DNA from: a virus
Length of the DNA: 64,000 bases
IMG/VR virus record: IMGVR_UViG_3300046824_000031
Coordinates: 1-64,000 of that record
Strand: one strand, 5' to 3'
Under the pieces are notes generated by a model. The model was not told the DNA's origin, ran no database searches, and saw only the letters and a program-made list of their open reading frames with translations. A program made the position numbers and the translations under genes. Positions 1 through 7,677 of the stretch are shown here, piece after piece (within the stretch, counting starts at the first letter, position 1; the number at the start of each line of letters is the position of its first letter).

Positions 1-1
1 T

Positions 2-541
2 CCCTACCCACCCCAGGTTCAGCAACCTCCAGTTCAACAGGAGCAGATCTGGTATGAAGATTCAGAACCGGAAGAACAGCCCAGGTACAGGATGACCTCC
101 CAGGGATTGGTCCCGAACGTGCCTCAGCCTCTTCCTCCGCAGATTCCGCAGGAGATCCAACAGCAGTCCACCCCCCTCCAGCCTGGGGGTCTCACTCCGA
201 GTCAGAAGAAGCGGCTCCGGCGAAAGAAGTCCAAAGAGGGGCGCCAGCCCAGCCCAGCCCCCTATCCCTTGCAGGTTGATCAGCCTACGCCGACGAATGG
301 GTATCATCCCGAAGCCTTGACGACGACGCTCCCCCCTCCCGAGCCTCTCCAGGAAGTACGTCAGGCGTGTGGGCAGGAGACGTTGGCACTGTTCTGGAGT
401 CACGGTCAGCCGGTCGTACATCGATTGGTCTGCCCCCTGTCTCCGTGGCCTCATCCGAATCAGCCTCATCTCTTGAAGCTCGATAGTGCGCAGGATGATG
501 GGGCTGAGATCTTCGTCGGTTGGTGGTGCCGGGACGAATGA
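2..541 (+). CDS. Pro/Gln-rich protein, 5'-truncated
   Basis: The frame is open from base 2, so the gene begins outside the window; the internal ATG at 92 gives 149 codons. The visible N-terminal part is rich in Pro and Gln, followed by a Lys/Arg cluster (around residues 40-50 from ATG 92) and then a Trp/His/Pro-containing C-terminus. No family is recognised. It is the first gene of the rightward block, upstream of the terminase genes, and the next gene starts only 13 bases after its stop. It may be a structural or packaging-linked protein, but that rests on position only. Confidence 0.5.
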   Translation, partial: PYPPQVQQPPVQQEQIWYEDSEPEEQPRYRMTSQGLVPNVPQPLPPQIPQEIQQQSTPLQPGGLTPSQKKRLRRKKSKEGRQPSPAPYPLQVDQPTPTNGYHPEALTTTLPPPEPLQEVRQACGQETLALFWSHGQPVVHRLVCPLSPWPHPNQPHLLKLDSAQDDGAEIFVGWWCRDE

Positions 542-554
542 GAGGATTCCTCCT

Positions 555-1202
555 ATGCCAGTGAATCCGCACGCCCTACTGGCGAGACTGGATGCGCTGG
601 AGATGGCGCTCCAGCCGATCTACGAGGGGATCCGCAGGCTTCGCGGGGAGATCCGCGAGAGTGACCCTGCGGAGTTCCCTCCCGTCCCGAACCTTGCAGG
701 ACTGGTCGGGGCCTCTCTGGTCGTTCCTCCCTCAAACCTGAACGCTCCGAGAGATCCCCCCAATCCACGTTGGATTCCGATCCGGCATACTGTTCAGCGC
801 GTTGACTCGGAACAGATTCCCCTGGATATCCCTCCCTGTGGGGGCATCGCCCACTACCTGACCGTCCCACCCTATGAGCACCAGAAGGCGTCTCTCGATC
901 AGATCAGGATCTGCCCCCCAGGAGAGACCATCTGGCGCGCCCCAAAGCCTGGGATTGATGCGCCTGTCTGTATGTCCTGTGGTCTGCTGGTCGATCCGTT
1001 CTCCAATGCGGATCTGGATTACCTATCCCATATGCGACCGGGTCAGCCGGAGCTAGTCGCGAGACCTGTTGAAGATCGATACGAATCTTTCCCTGGACAT
1101 ACCCCCAGGGCTTCGTTCGATGTTCAGCAGGATATGCAGCATCTGATGACGCTGGCTCGTGAAGCTGGTCTGGTAGAGAAGACTGCGAACGATGGCGTAT
1201 GA
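555..1202 (+). CDS. Hypothetical protein with CxxC pair
   Basis: A 215-aa protein starting at ATG 555, preceded by GAGAGG at a normal distance; an in-frame ATG at 486 would overlap the previous gene. The N-terminal third is helical and charged, and the C-terminal half contains a CMSC pair plus other Cys and His residues (CPPGE, a His near DYLSHM) that could form a zinc site. The combination of CMSC and LSHM suggests a small zinc-binding fold, which is an inference. It overlaps the start of the small terminase by 11 bases, suggesting translational coupling. Function unknown. Confidence 0.7.
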   Translation: MPVNPHALLARLDALEMALQPIYEGIRRLRGEIRESDPAEFPPVPNLAGLVGASLVVPPSNLNAPRDPPNPRWIPIRHTVQRVDSEQIPLDIPPCGGIAHYLTVPPYEHQKASLDQIRICPPGETIWRAPKPGIDAPVCMSCGLLVDPFSNADLDYLSHMRPGQPELVARPVEDRYESFPGHTPRASFDVQQDMQHLMTLAREAGLVEKTANDGV

Positions 1203-2226
1203 ATGGCGGCACCAACGGCGACAGCGTGCGCTGCCTGAGCCGAATAAGCTCGGGCAATCGATGCGCTACAAAGCTCGCCGTGAGCGGGAGCTTACCGCCA
1301 AACAGATCTACGATCTTCAGATGCGCGAAGCGGTTATGCGCATGGCATCTGATGGGGTTCCCAAGCGAGAGATTGCAGACTATCTCTGCACCAGTACGGG
1401 CGTGGTTACCAAATATCGCAACGCTGCTCTTCGCAAGTCGATTCAGCGAGAACGAGATCGGCTTCGCTGGAAGCGCGTGGTTGCGAAGCACCACGCAATG
1501 CAGCCCAAACGACCGAAGCTTCTCCCAGGGTTTAGCCTGATGATTGGCGATATCATTCCGCCGGATGATCCTGCTGAGGATCGGCAGGATCTCCCCCCTG
1601 ACTGGATGGAGGCGGTACGCGGGCCTGACTCGTCAGGTCTACGGGCGCTACCGCCTCCATCCTTCTCTGATGGGGAGGAAGATGACGATACGGTTCCCCC
1701 CTCGTCATCTTCTTCCCCTCACGGCTCCTCCCCCCACTCCTCGTCGGGTGAAGTCCTCGATTCCCCCGATGCTCTGATCATGCGGCAGGAATGCTTACGG
1801 CTTCGAAAGGCCATGATCCCCTACGACATCATGGCCCAGGCGCTGCACATCACCACCAAGGAAGCGAAACAGTACACCTCCGAGGCGCTGATAGAGCTTC
1901 AGGAATCTGAGGAACTGAATACTGATCTGCATCGGCAGTTGATGATCGCGCAGATCGACCAGATGATTGCGGCGATCCACGCTCCCTCCACCGGCTCCCA
2001 TCTCGACGGAACTCCAGTGCCGGTGATGCTCGAAGCTATTGATCGGATGCTCAAGCTGATGAAGCAGAAGGCTGAGCTTCTGGGTCTGAACACGCCGGTC
2101 GCGGTGGACATCAGGATCCGACTCCAGTCTCTGGCAGCAGAGGGCGGCTATGATATCGTGGAGCTTGAAGACATCGCGAAAGAGGTGCTCCAGGCTCATA
2201 AGGTCAAGCTCCCAGATTTCAACTAA
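1192..2226 (+). CDS. terS: Terminase small subunit (putative)
   Basis: A 344-aa protein expected to bind phage DNA and direct the large terminase to packaging sites. Two helix-turn-helix segments are visible, one at about residues 45-85 (containing DGVPKREIADYLCTSTGVV) and one at about 190-225, joined by an acidic, Ser/Pro-rich linker. The C-terminal part has the pattern common in phage small terminases: a helix with repeated Ile/Asp (AQIDQMIAAI), then a helix ending in AELLGLNTPVAV. The duplication of the HTH and the long linker make it larger than typical 150-200 aa small terminases. The large subunit lies about 3.3 kb downstream, separated by the lysis genes. Confidence 0.7.
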   Translation: MAYEWRHQRRQRALPEPNKLGQSMRYKARRERELTAKQIYDLQMREAVMRMASDGVPKREIADYLCTSTGVVTKYRNAALRKSIQRERDRLRWKRVVAKHHAMQPKRPKLLPGFSLMIGDIIPPDDPAEDRQDLPPDWMEAVRGPDSSGLRALPPPSFSDGEEDDDTVPPSSSSSPHGSSPHSSSGEVLDSPDALIMRQECLRLRKAMIPYDIMAQALHITTKEAKQYTSEALIELQESEELNTDLHRQLMIAQIDQMIAAIHAPSTGSHLDGTPVPVMLEAIDRMLKLMKQKAELLGLNTPVAVDIRIRLQSLAAEGGYDIVELEDIAKEVLQAHKVKLPDFN

Positions 2227-2243
2227 CTCTGGAGGCTACGTGG

Positions 2244-2495
2244 TTGGGTGGAGACGTGTGCTTTTCTCCTGGGGCTTTGGCGCTGTTAGGCGCGATCTGG
2301 CTCGTGCTTCAGGGGGTGATTGTCTTTCTTTTTCGCGGGTGGTTCGGGGCGTTGAACCAACAGATCGCGGCCGAGCATGCCAACGTGATGGAAGCCCGAT
2401 CAGAGCGAGACCGGGTGACGGACAGTCTCGAAGCGACGATTGGCCTCGGGGAGAAGGCCGTTCGCAGAAGCGGGCAGCGGAGGAGTCCACCGTGA
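2244..2495 (+). CDS. Small membrane protein with coiled coil (holin/Rz-like?)
   Basis: An 83-aa protein from a TTG start eight bases after GGAGG; no better start fits. Residues about 8-30 form one strong hydrophobic segment (ALLGAIWLVLQGVIVFLF), followed by a charged helix likely to be a coiled coil (about 35-65). This arrangement is typical of small phage membrane proteins in lysis regions. It sits at the head of a group holding further membrane proteins and two cell-wall hydrolases, so a role in lysis or lysis timing is inferred. It overlaps the next gene by one base (TGATG). Confidence 0.6.
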   Translation: MGGDVCFSPGALALLGAIWLVLQGVIVFLFRGWFGALNQQIAAEHANVMEARSERDRVTDSLEATIGLGEKAVRRSGQRRSPP

Positions 2496-2677
2496 TGCAG
2501 AAGCTCCTGGGGTTTTTGGGACTGATCCCCAGGTTTCCGGCGTCCGAAGAAGCTGACGAGGATAAGTACGCCTTTCAACGTCGCAAGCGTGTGTTGGACA
2601 TCCGACTTCAGAGGCTGACCCGAGAGGTTGAAGCGCAGATCCAATCCGATGTACCGGAGGATCATGCGGCATGGTGA
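2495..2677 (+). CDS. Small helical hypothetical protein
   Basis: A 60-aa protein from ATG 2495, which overlaps the preceding stop; AGGAG lies ten bases upstream. The N-terminus is hydrophobic (MQKLLGFLGLIPRF) and the remainder is a highly charged helix (RRKRVLDIRLQRLTREVEAQ). It could attach to the membrane by its first residues. No family recognised. It lies between two membrane-protein genes and overlaps the next start by seven bases, so it is probably part of the same lysis transcript. Confidence 0.55.
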   Translation: MQKLLGFLGLIPRFPASEEADEDKYAFQRRKRVLDIRLQRLTREVEAQIQSDVPEDHAAW

Positions 2678-3087
2678 AAGCCTCTCCCCTTGAGTGGGCC
2701 TGGACCCTGGTGGCTGCTGCCGGGCTGTGCTTCTCGATCTGGCTGGCGGTGAGCGGCTACCTGGATCTCAGGGCGGTGGTCGATGCCTCCCAGGAGAACC
2801 CACCCAGAGCGCGGATCTGGGGGCCGCGCTACTGGGTGGCGCTCTCATCCTGGTGTGCGAACGGAACCCTCTGTGTGATCTGGGTCGGGTTCATCCTGAT
2901 TGGCGCGGTCGCGATGCAGTATCCGCCCCCACCGCCGACGGTGGACCAGACCGTCTCCAACCAGTGGGTTGGCTGGGTCTTGATCTTGATGGAGCTTCTG
3001 CTGGCTGGGGTGCAGGGCTGGCACCTCTTTGTACGGGGGAAGATTGAAGCGGCGGATTCTCAGATGAGAGCACCGGGAAGGAAGTGA
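2671..3087 (+). CDS. Multi-pass membrane protein, holin candidate
   Basis: A 138-aa protein with three hydrophobic segments at about residues 9-30, 58-80 and 97-117, and a charged, basic C-terminal tail. Three membrane spans, a short loop rich in Pro (PPPPPTV) and a position directly before a secreted protein and two cell-wall hydrolases fit a holin, which would permeabilise the inner membrane at the end of infection. No sequence family was recognised, so the assignment rests on topology and neighbours. Confidence 0.6.
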   Translation: MVKASPLEWAWTLVAAAGLCFSIWLAVSGYLDLRAVVDASQENPPRARIWGPRYWVALSSWCANGTLCVIWVGFILIGAVAMQYPPPPPTVDQTVSNQWVGWVLILMELLLAGVQGWHLFVRGKIEAADSQMRAPGRK

Positions 3088-3088
3088 T

Positions 3089-3472
3089 ATGCGTGTACTG
3101 TGGACGCTGGTCATGCTCGTACTGTCTCTGGGAGCGACTCAGGTTACTGCTCAGGCGCAAAGTCTAGCGGGGTTCAACCAGGACTGCGGAACCTACGAAT
3201 TCGACGGGGATCTGACCAAGGGCCGGACTGACGGGATGGTCGTCAAGGTTGACCACACCCAGGGCTGCTACCGGTACAAGTTCATGACGATCATCGGGGC
3301 TGACCGCGAAGAGATGGCGTCGAACCCCACGAGCGAACGATCCTGGCAAACAGCCCTCTGTCAGAAGGCTGGGCGGGAAGCAGCCGTCGGCCACTTCCAC
3401 TACTACCGGGGCATAGAGATTGACGGATCCAGCGTCAAAGTCTCCTGCACCCCCTACCGAGGAGATGACTGA
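3089..3472 (+). CDS. Secreted protein with signal peptide
   Basis: A 127-aa protein beginning with a clear signal peptide: basic start, hydrophobic core LWTLVMLVLSLGA, and a probable AQA cleavage site at about residues 22-24. The mature part carries four Cys (CGTYEF, CYRY, CQKA, CTPY), which could form two disulfides outside the cytoplasm. The gene follows the holin candidate by one base and precedes the lysin genes. It may be a spanin-like or cell-surface protein acting in lysis or superinfection control; the sequence does not distinguish these. Confidence 0.65.
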   Translation: MRVLWTLVMLVLSLGATQVTAQAQSLAGFNQDCGTYEFDGDLTKGRTDGMVVKVDHTQGCYRYKFMTIIGADREEMASNPTSERSWQTALCQKAGREAAVGHFHYYRGIEIDGSSVKVSCTPYRGDD

Positions 3473-3476
3473 TCCT

Positions 3477-3698
3477 ATGGCTCGGCGCTTTCACCTGGAA
3501 CGAGACGTAGATGAAACCGGCATTTCGGGAACTGGACGTATCGCTGAGGGCGTCCAGTTTTCGTCAGGCTGGTGTTCGATGATCTGGTTGACGCAGTACT
3601 TCAGCGTGGTGGTCTACCCCGATGTCGAGTCAGTTGTCCTGATCCACGGGCACGGCGGCAAGACCCGTCTGGTCTGGGATGATGAGGAGCATGCCTGA
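3477..3698 (+). CDS. Conserved small phage protein of the IHGHGGKTR type
   Basis: A 73-aa protein from ATG 3477; an alternative ATG at 3465 is too close to its GAGGAG. It has the pattern RRFHLERDVDETGISGTGRI followed by EGVQFSSG, a Trp-rich strand and IHGHGGKTRLVW. I recognise this signature from small proteins common in phages and prophages; their function is not established. It probably forms a compact beta fold. It overlaps the glycosidase gene by one base and lies inside the lysis cassette. Confidence 0.75.
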   Translation: MARRFHLERDVDETGISGTGRIAEGVQFSSGWCSMIWLTQYFSVVVYPDVESVVLIHGHGGKTRLVWDDEEHA

Positions 3699-4720
3699 TG
3701 TTTGGGCTGGTCGTTTCCCCTCCCTTCTTGCCCTCCCTGAACGAAGTCGAAGCGTTGCGGCCAGCCCTGCTCCGATCCATCCTCTATCACGTCGATGACT
3801 GCTGGGCTGTCAGCGCCCGCAGCCGGCCCTATCTGGTGACGGTCAACAACGAGTGCGCTGAGGTCAAGTCAGACTGGAGTGGCTGGGATGACGCGATCAA
3901 GCAGATCGCAAACCTCCCGAACAAACCCTGGGCCGTCGAAGTCGGCAACGAGTTCGACCTGTTCTGGCAGAATAACCCCCACGATGTCCCCCCAGAGTTT
4001 GCCGCCGATCTCATTCAGCGAGCTTCGGTCATACTGCGGCCCCGAGGGATCAAGGTCATTGCCACGTCTGTCGCCGGTGGCCGCTGGCCTGAGTACCTGG
4101 ATCGTCTGGCCAGTCTGTGCCGTTCTTCGGTGGACTACTTCAACCTCCACCCCTACGGCCAGCGACCGACAGGCTGGGGAGTACCCGGCTGGGGGTTTGG
4201 AGACCTGAAGGACGCGATCACGACGGCTCACGGGATCTCGGGGCGACCGATCTACTGCACCGAGATCGGGGTCACCGTCGGGATGGCGGGGGGTGAGCAG
4301 CAGCAGGCTGCCTGGCTGACCCAGGCAGCGCAGACCCTCTACGATCTCGGCCCCGAGGTCTGCGAGGGAGCGTCTATCTTTGCCTGGAAGGATCAGATCG
4401 GCGCCCCCTGGGAGCGGGGTCCGAGTGCGTTCGGTCTCCGACGCGATGATGATTCACGGCGCCCTGGCTGGTATGCTTTCCAGGAACTGCCGTCCCGATC
4501 TGGAGAGGAAATGCCGGTGTTCACCGTTGGAGACGGGGTCAAAGCCCAGATGGCGTTCTATGGTGATGAGCCTGGGACGGACGAGATCTACCACCCCATC
4601 GGAGCGTCTCAGGGCAAGCATCAGTACAGCGAAACGTTTGGTAAGTCTGGCCGCCGGTACGTGTACATCTTCTCGAACGGAAAGACCGTAACCTACGCAC
4701 CCGAGGCACCTGTTGTATGA
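3698..4720 (+). CDS. TIM-barrel glycoside hydrolase (clan GH-A type) lysin or depolymerase
   Basis: A 340-aa protein. The first 260 residues look like a TIM-barrel glycosidase: VEVGNEFD supplies the Asn-Glu pair typical of the acid/base on strand 4 (N84, E85), and IYCTEIGVT supplies the strand-7 nucleophile (E189). HPYG and WKDQ loops also fit. Residues about 275-340 form a separate C-terminal module (FTVGDGVKA...RYVYIFSNGKTVTYAP) that recurs at the end of the next gene. Inference: a cell-wall or capsule glycosidase with a surface-binding domain. The exact family cannot be named. The stop overlaps the next start (ATGA). Confidence 0.75.
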   Translation: MFGLVVSPPFLPSLNEVEALRPALLRSILYHVDDCWAVSARSRPYLVTVNNECAEVKSDWSGWDDAIKQIANLPNKPWAVEVGNEFDLFWQNNPHDVPPEFAADLIQRASVILRPRGIKVIATSVAGGRWPEYLDRLASLCRSSVDYFNLHPYGQRPTGWGVPGWGFGDLKDAITTAHGISGRPIYCTEIGVTVGMAGGEQQQAAWLTQAAQTLYDLGPEVCEGASIFAWKDQIGAPWERGPSAFGLRRDDDSRRPGWYAFQELPSRSGEEMPVFTVGDGVKAQMAFYGDEPGTDEIYHPIGASQGKHQYSETFGKSGRRYVYIFSNGKTVTYAPEAPVV

Positions 4721-5565
4721 GTAGCTCAGGCACCGCAGTCCGAGGCGTGGATGTCTCGAATCACCAGGGTTGGATCGACTGGGATCAGGTTCGCGACGCT
4801 GGTTATGTCTTTGGATTCGCCAAGGCCACCGAGGGAACCTATTACAACGATCCGTACTTCCCCCAGAACTGGGGAGAGATGCACCGCGTCGGTATGCACC
4901 GAGGTGCCTATCACTTCGCACGACCGTCCTCAGGATCTCCAGACGCCGAAGCCAGCTTCTTCCTCGCTTCGATCAACCATGTCGGGGGCCTGGAGCCTGG
5001 GGACATGGTCGTTCTGGACATGGAAGACGAGAAGTACCATACGGGTGGACCCTACGCCTCAGCGGGGGCCTGGAGCCTGGGGTTCCTGGACTACCTGGAG
5101 GAGGTTCTGGGGTTTCCCCCGCTGATCTATACCGGAGCCTGGTACACGTCGTCTCGGGGGATGTCTGAAGAACAGGGCTTAGCCGACTACCCGCTCTGGC
5201 TCTCGAACTACCGCGCGACGATACCCGCGCCCCCTGAGCCCTGGGAGCGGATCAGCTTCTGGCAACACTCGGACATCGGACAGGTGCCGGGGATTCAGGG
5301 GAACTGCGACCTGAACATCTTCAACGGCGACGCCAGCAGAATTCCCCTTCTCGGCAAACCAGGGCACGTCATCCCCAAACCTCCGGCGACGACCTATAAT
5401 GTCGGGCCGGGGATTCTGGTCGCGATGCAGGAGAATCAGGATATCCCCGCAACCAATGAACACTATCTGACACCTGATTGGTCCGAAGCCTACGGAGAGT
5501 CAGGCTCGAAGTACGTCTACATCGCGTCCCTGAATCGTGTTGAAACGTTCTCCCCCGATGCCTAG
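4717..5565 (+). CDS. GH25 muramidase endolysin
   Basis: A 282-aa endolysin that should cleave the beta-1,4 bond between N-acetylmuramic acid and N-acetylglucosamine. The GH25 signatures are clear: RGVDVSNHQG (D12), FAKATEG, GAYHFARP, and the catalytic strand VVLDMED (D101, E103); LWLSNYR, WQHSDIG and CDLN follow as in the family. The catalytic domain occupies about residues 5-215; residues about 225-282 are the module shared with the upstream glycosidase. There is no signal peptide, so release needs a holin. It starts at ATG overlapping the previous stop. A 20-bp direct repeat lies inside it. Confidence 0.92.
   Translation: MSSSGTAVRGVDVSNHQGWIDWDQVRDAGYVFGFAKATEGTYYNDPYFPQNWGEMHRVGMHRGAYHFARPSSGSPDAEASFFLASINHVGGLEPGDMVVLDMEDEKYHTGGPYASAGAWSLGFLDYLEEVLGFPPLIYTGAWYTSSRGMSEEQGLADYPLWLSNYRATIPAPPEPWERISFWQHSDIGQVPGIQGNCDLNIFNGDASRIPLLGKPGHVIPKPPATTYNVGPGILVAMQENQDIPATNEHYLTPDWSEAYGESGSKYVYIASLNRVETFSPDA
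4983..5082 (+). repeat. 20-bp direct repeat pair inside the endolysin gene
   Basis: CGGGGGCCTGGAGCCTGGGG occurs at 4983-5002 and again at 5063-5082. The offset is 80 bases, so the copies are read in different frames: GGLEPG in the first and GAWSLG in the second. Confidence 0.9.
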
Positions 5566-7153
5566 CCGTGAAAACCCCTTCTACGTACCGGAGGATGTGG
5601 CTGATGAAGTCCTCAAAGACATCGTCGTCCGCGCGGCAGCCAGCAAGAAGCTCAAGCCGAAAGTCTTCAACCCCGCTCTCGGAGCAACCGCTGAAGAAGC
5701 TGAGGAGACTCTCGCTGCCATGCGGGGCAGTGTCGATCTTTACGGTGAATACGTCTTCGGCCATACTGCTGCGAGAGTTCACCAGTTCTGGAACCGGCAA
5801 GTAGATGATGTGATCTTTCGCAGGATCCGACAGAATAAGATCCTGATCCTGGCGCCCCCCAACTCAGCCAAGTCCACCTGGAATAGTTTGATCCGGCCCT
5901 GCTTCTACCTGGGGAACAGGCCGGATCACAACCTGCTCTTCATGACCTCGTCGGACGACATGGCGAAGACCTTCGGGACCACGGTCCGGATGACCTTGCA
6001 GGAGTCAGAGCGCCATGCAGAAGTCTTCCCCGATGTGTCTTGCCGTCCTCACCGAGCCAGAGGCTGGTCTGGAGATGGTCTTTACCTTAGAGGTACGCCT
6101 ATCGGATCGAAAGATCCAGCGTACAAAGCCGTTGGATTCGGCATGTCCGTCATGGGGGCTAGAGCAAACGGGATTATCCTGGACGATGTACTCGACCAAA
6201 AACAAGCCGAGTCAGACATCGAGCAAGCGAAAGCCATCAACTATTACACCAAGACTGTGGTCCCTCGTCTGAACACCCAGGACGGCTGGCTGCTGGCTGT
6301 CATGACCCGCTTCGCTGAGGGGGATCTGGGGGGCCACTTTATGAAGCTGGCCGAGCAGTCAGGGGACTGGCTGATCATCCGCACCCCCCTCGAAGCAGAA
6401 GACGGCGACCCGATGGGGAGACTCCCCGGAGAGTCCGTCTGGGTTGACCAGTTCCCCCCTGAGTTCATCGCAGCCACCAAGAAGTCTATGTCGATAGCTG
6501 AGTACGATCTGGTCTATCAGGCCGATCCCCGAGGCATCGGTGGGGACATCTTCACCAACGAGTTCTATTTCAAAGATCTCCCCCCGAACTTCTGGCAGGA
6601 GATCTTCCCCCAGTGCTTCACCGCCCAGGCCGTTGACCTGGCGTTCTCGAAGAACAAGCGGACCTGTTTCACCGTGATCCTGACCTATGCCGTGGACGCC
6701 AACTTCAACATGTATCTGCTCCACGTGGACCGGAATAGGTATCAGGTCCGAGACTCTGAGGAACGCCTCAAGGAACTGATCCGGCTGACGAAGCCCCTGG
6801 TCACGGTCATCGAGACCGAGAATTTTCATGACGCCATGATTCGGTCGATGGTGATTCGGATCATGTCGGAGATCATGTGTGACATTCGCTTAGACAAACC
6901 GGAAGCTGATAAGATTGCACGTGCCCGACTTCCAGCGGGACGGGCGGAACACGGCTTTATGTATGCAGATCGGGAGGCTCCCTGGTATCGGACGTTCATG
7001 TCCGAACTCCTGGGGTTCCCCAACTCGACGTTCAAGGATCAGGTCGATGCCCTGTCCCTGGCGGCACTGACCGTGCAGAAGATGGAGGAGCAGGCCACCC
7101 GCTTGAAGCGGTCGAGTAAACCTGTACAGACGCAGATGGTGATGTCCGCGTAA
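5558..7153 (+). CDS. terL: Terminase large subunit
   Basis: A 531-aa DNA-packaging motor with ATPase and nuclease domains. From ATG 5558: Walker A-like LAPPNSAKST at about residues 99-107, MTSSDD just after, Walker B with catalytic acids GIILDDVLDQ (D209, D210), and a coupling-type motif VMTRFAEGDL. The RNase H-like nuclease has AVDLAFS (D360), VTVIETEN (E419/E421) and the C-terminal KDQVDALS (D494, D497). The start overlaps the endolysin stop. It docks on the portal encoded downstream. The length is normal for the family. Confidence 0.93.
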   Translation: MPSRENPFYVPEDVADEVLKDIVVRAAASKKLKPKVFNPALGATAEEAEETLAAMRGSVDLYGEYVFGHTAARVHQFWNRQVDDVIFRRIRQNKILILAPPNSAKSTWNSLIRPCFYLGNRPDHNLLFMTSSDDMAKTFGTTVRMTLQESERHAEVFPDVSCRPHRARGWSGDGLYLRGTPIGSKDPAYKAVGFGMSVMGARANGIILDDVLDQKQAESDIEQAKAINYYTKTVVPRLNTQDGWLLAVMTRFAEGDLGGHFMKLAEQSGDWLIIRTPLEAEDGDPMGRLPGESVWVDQFPPEFIAATKKSMSIAEYDLVYQADPRGIGGDIFTNEFYFKDLPPNFWQEIFPQCFTAQAVDLAFSKNKRTCFTVILTYAVDANFNMYLLHVDRNRYQVRDSEERLKELIRLTKPLVTVIETENFHDAMIRSMVIRIMSEIMCDIRLDKPEADKIARARLPAGRAEHGFMYADREAPWYRTFMSELLGFPNSTFKDQVDALSLAALTVQKMEEQATRLKRSSKPVQTQMVMSA

Positions 7154-7193
7154 ACGTGTGCTACCATAGGTTCAGCTTCCGAAGGAGTTTATC

Positions 7194-7439
7194 ATGGCGA
7201 GAGCCACCGGTACGCAGGCCCTGTCAGTTACTCCCGTTCAGCTTCCAGCGCAGCCCTGCCTGGAAGTCAGCATCGCCAACAACGATGCGTCTATCGCCGT
7301 GTTGATCGGGTGGAACGCGACCACGCAGACCTATACGATTGCCGCTGGTCACAGCGTGGTTGTTCAGGCCCAGAACCTCAACCAGTTGTGGGCGAAGTCA
7401 GCGTCGGGCACCCCGACCCTGAGCTACATCACGTCCTAA
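7194..7439 (+). CDS. Small beta-rich virion protein
   Basis: An 81-aa protein with a strong SD (GAAGGAG) ahead of ATG 7194. The alternating hydrophobic pattern (VSIANNDASIAVLIGW, TYTIAAGHSVVVQAQN, LWAKSASGTPTLSYI) suggests a small beta sandwich of the kind found in phage head or connector accessory proteins. It lies between the terminase and portal genes, next to a second small beta protein. A role in the virion is inferred; no specific family is claimed. Confidence 0.65.
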   Translation: MARATGTQALSVTPVQLPAQPCLEVSIANNDASIAVLIGWNATTQTYTIAAGHSVVVQAQNLNQLWAKSASGTPTLSYITS

Positions 7440-7449
7440 GGGGAGCACC

Positions 7450-7677
7450 ATGTCTCCCTCCAGTAAAGGTGTAGCGATCACCAAGAGCGACTCCACGGAT
7501 CTGACGGGGATCAAGCAACTCTACGTCGGTACGACCGGTGATGTTGCTGTCAGGCTGACCCGAGATCCTGGGAATACGCTGGTGATCCCGACCGTGCCAG
7601 CAGGCACGATCCTCAAGCTCAGCATCACGCGCGTCATGGCAGCTTCAACCGCTGCGGGATTCGTCGGGTTCTACTAG
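7450..7677 (+). CDS. Small virion protein resembling spike-base type proteins
   Basis: A 75-aa protein with the sequence flow SDSTDLTGIKQLYVGTTGDV, VRLTRDPGN, VPAGTILKLSITRVMA, ending in GFVGFY. It recalls the small Rcc01079-type spike base proteins of gene transfer agents and phages (an L-Y-V-G-x-x-G-x-V motif, then VPAGTILP-like and TRVMAT-like strands). The match is from memory of the pattern, so moderate confidence. Its stop abuts the portal start (TAGATG). Confidence 0.6.
   Translation: MSPSSKGVAITKSDSTDLTGIKQLYVGTTGDVAVRLTRDPGNTLVIPTVPAGTILKLSITRVMAASTAAGFVGFY

Noticed and set aside
2240-2677. GTG start at 2240 giving one long frame through 2677
   Set aside because: It lies only four bases after GGAGG and would replace a well-formed membrane-protein frame; the two-gene reading with ATG 2495 is better supported.
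7120-7193. Promoter before the 81-aa gene
   Set aside because: TACCAT lies at a suitable distance, but no -35 like the two late promoter candidates is found; too weak to list.
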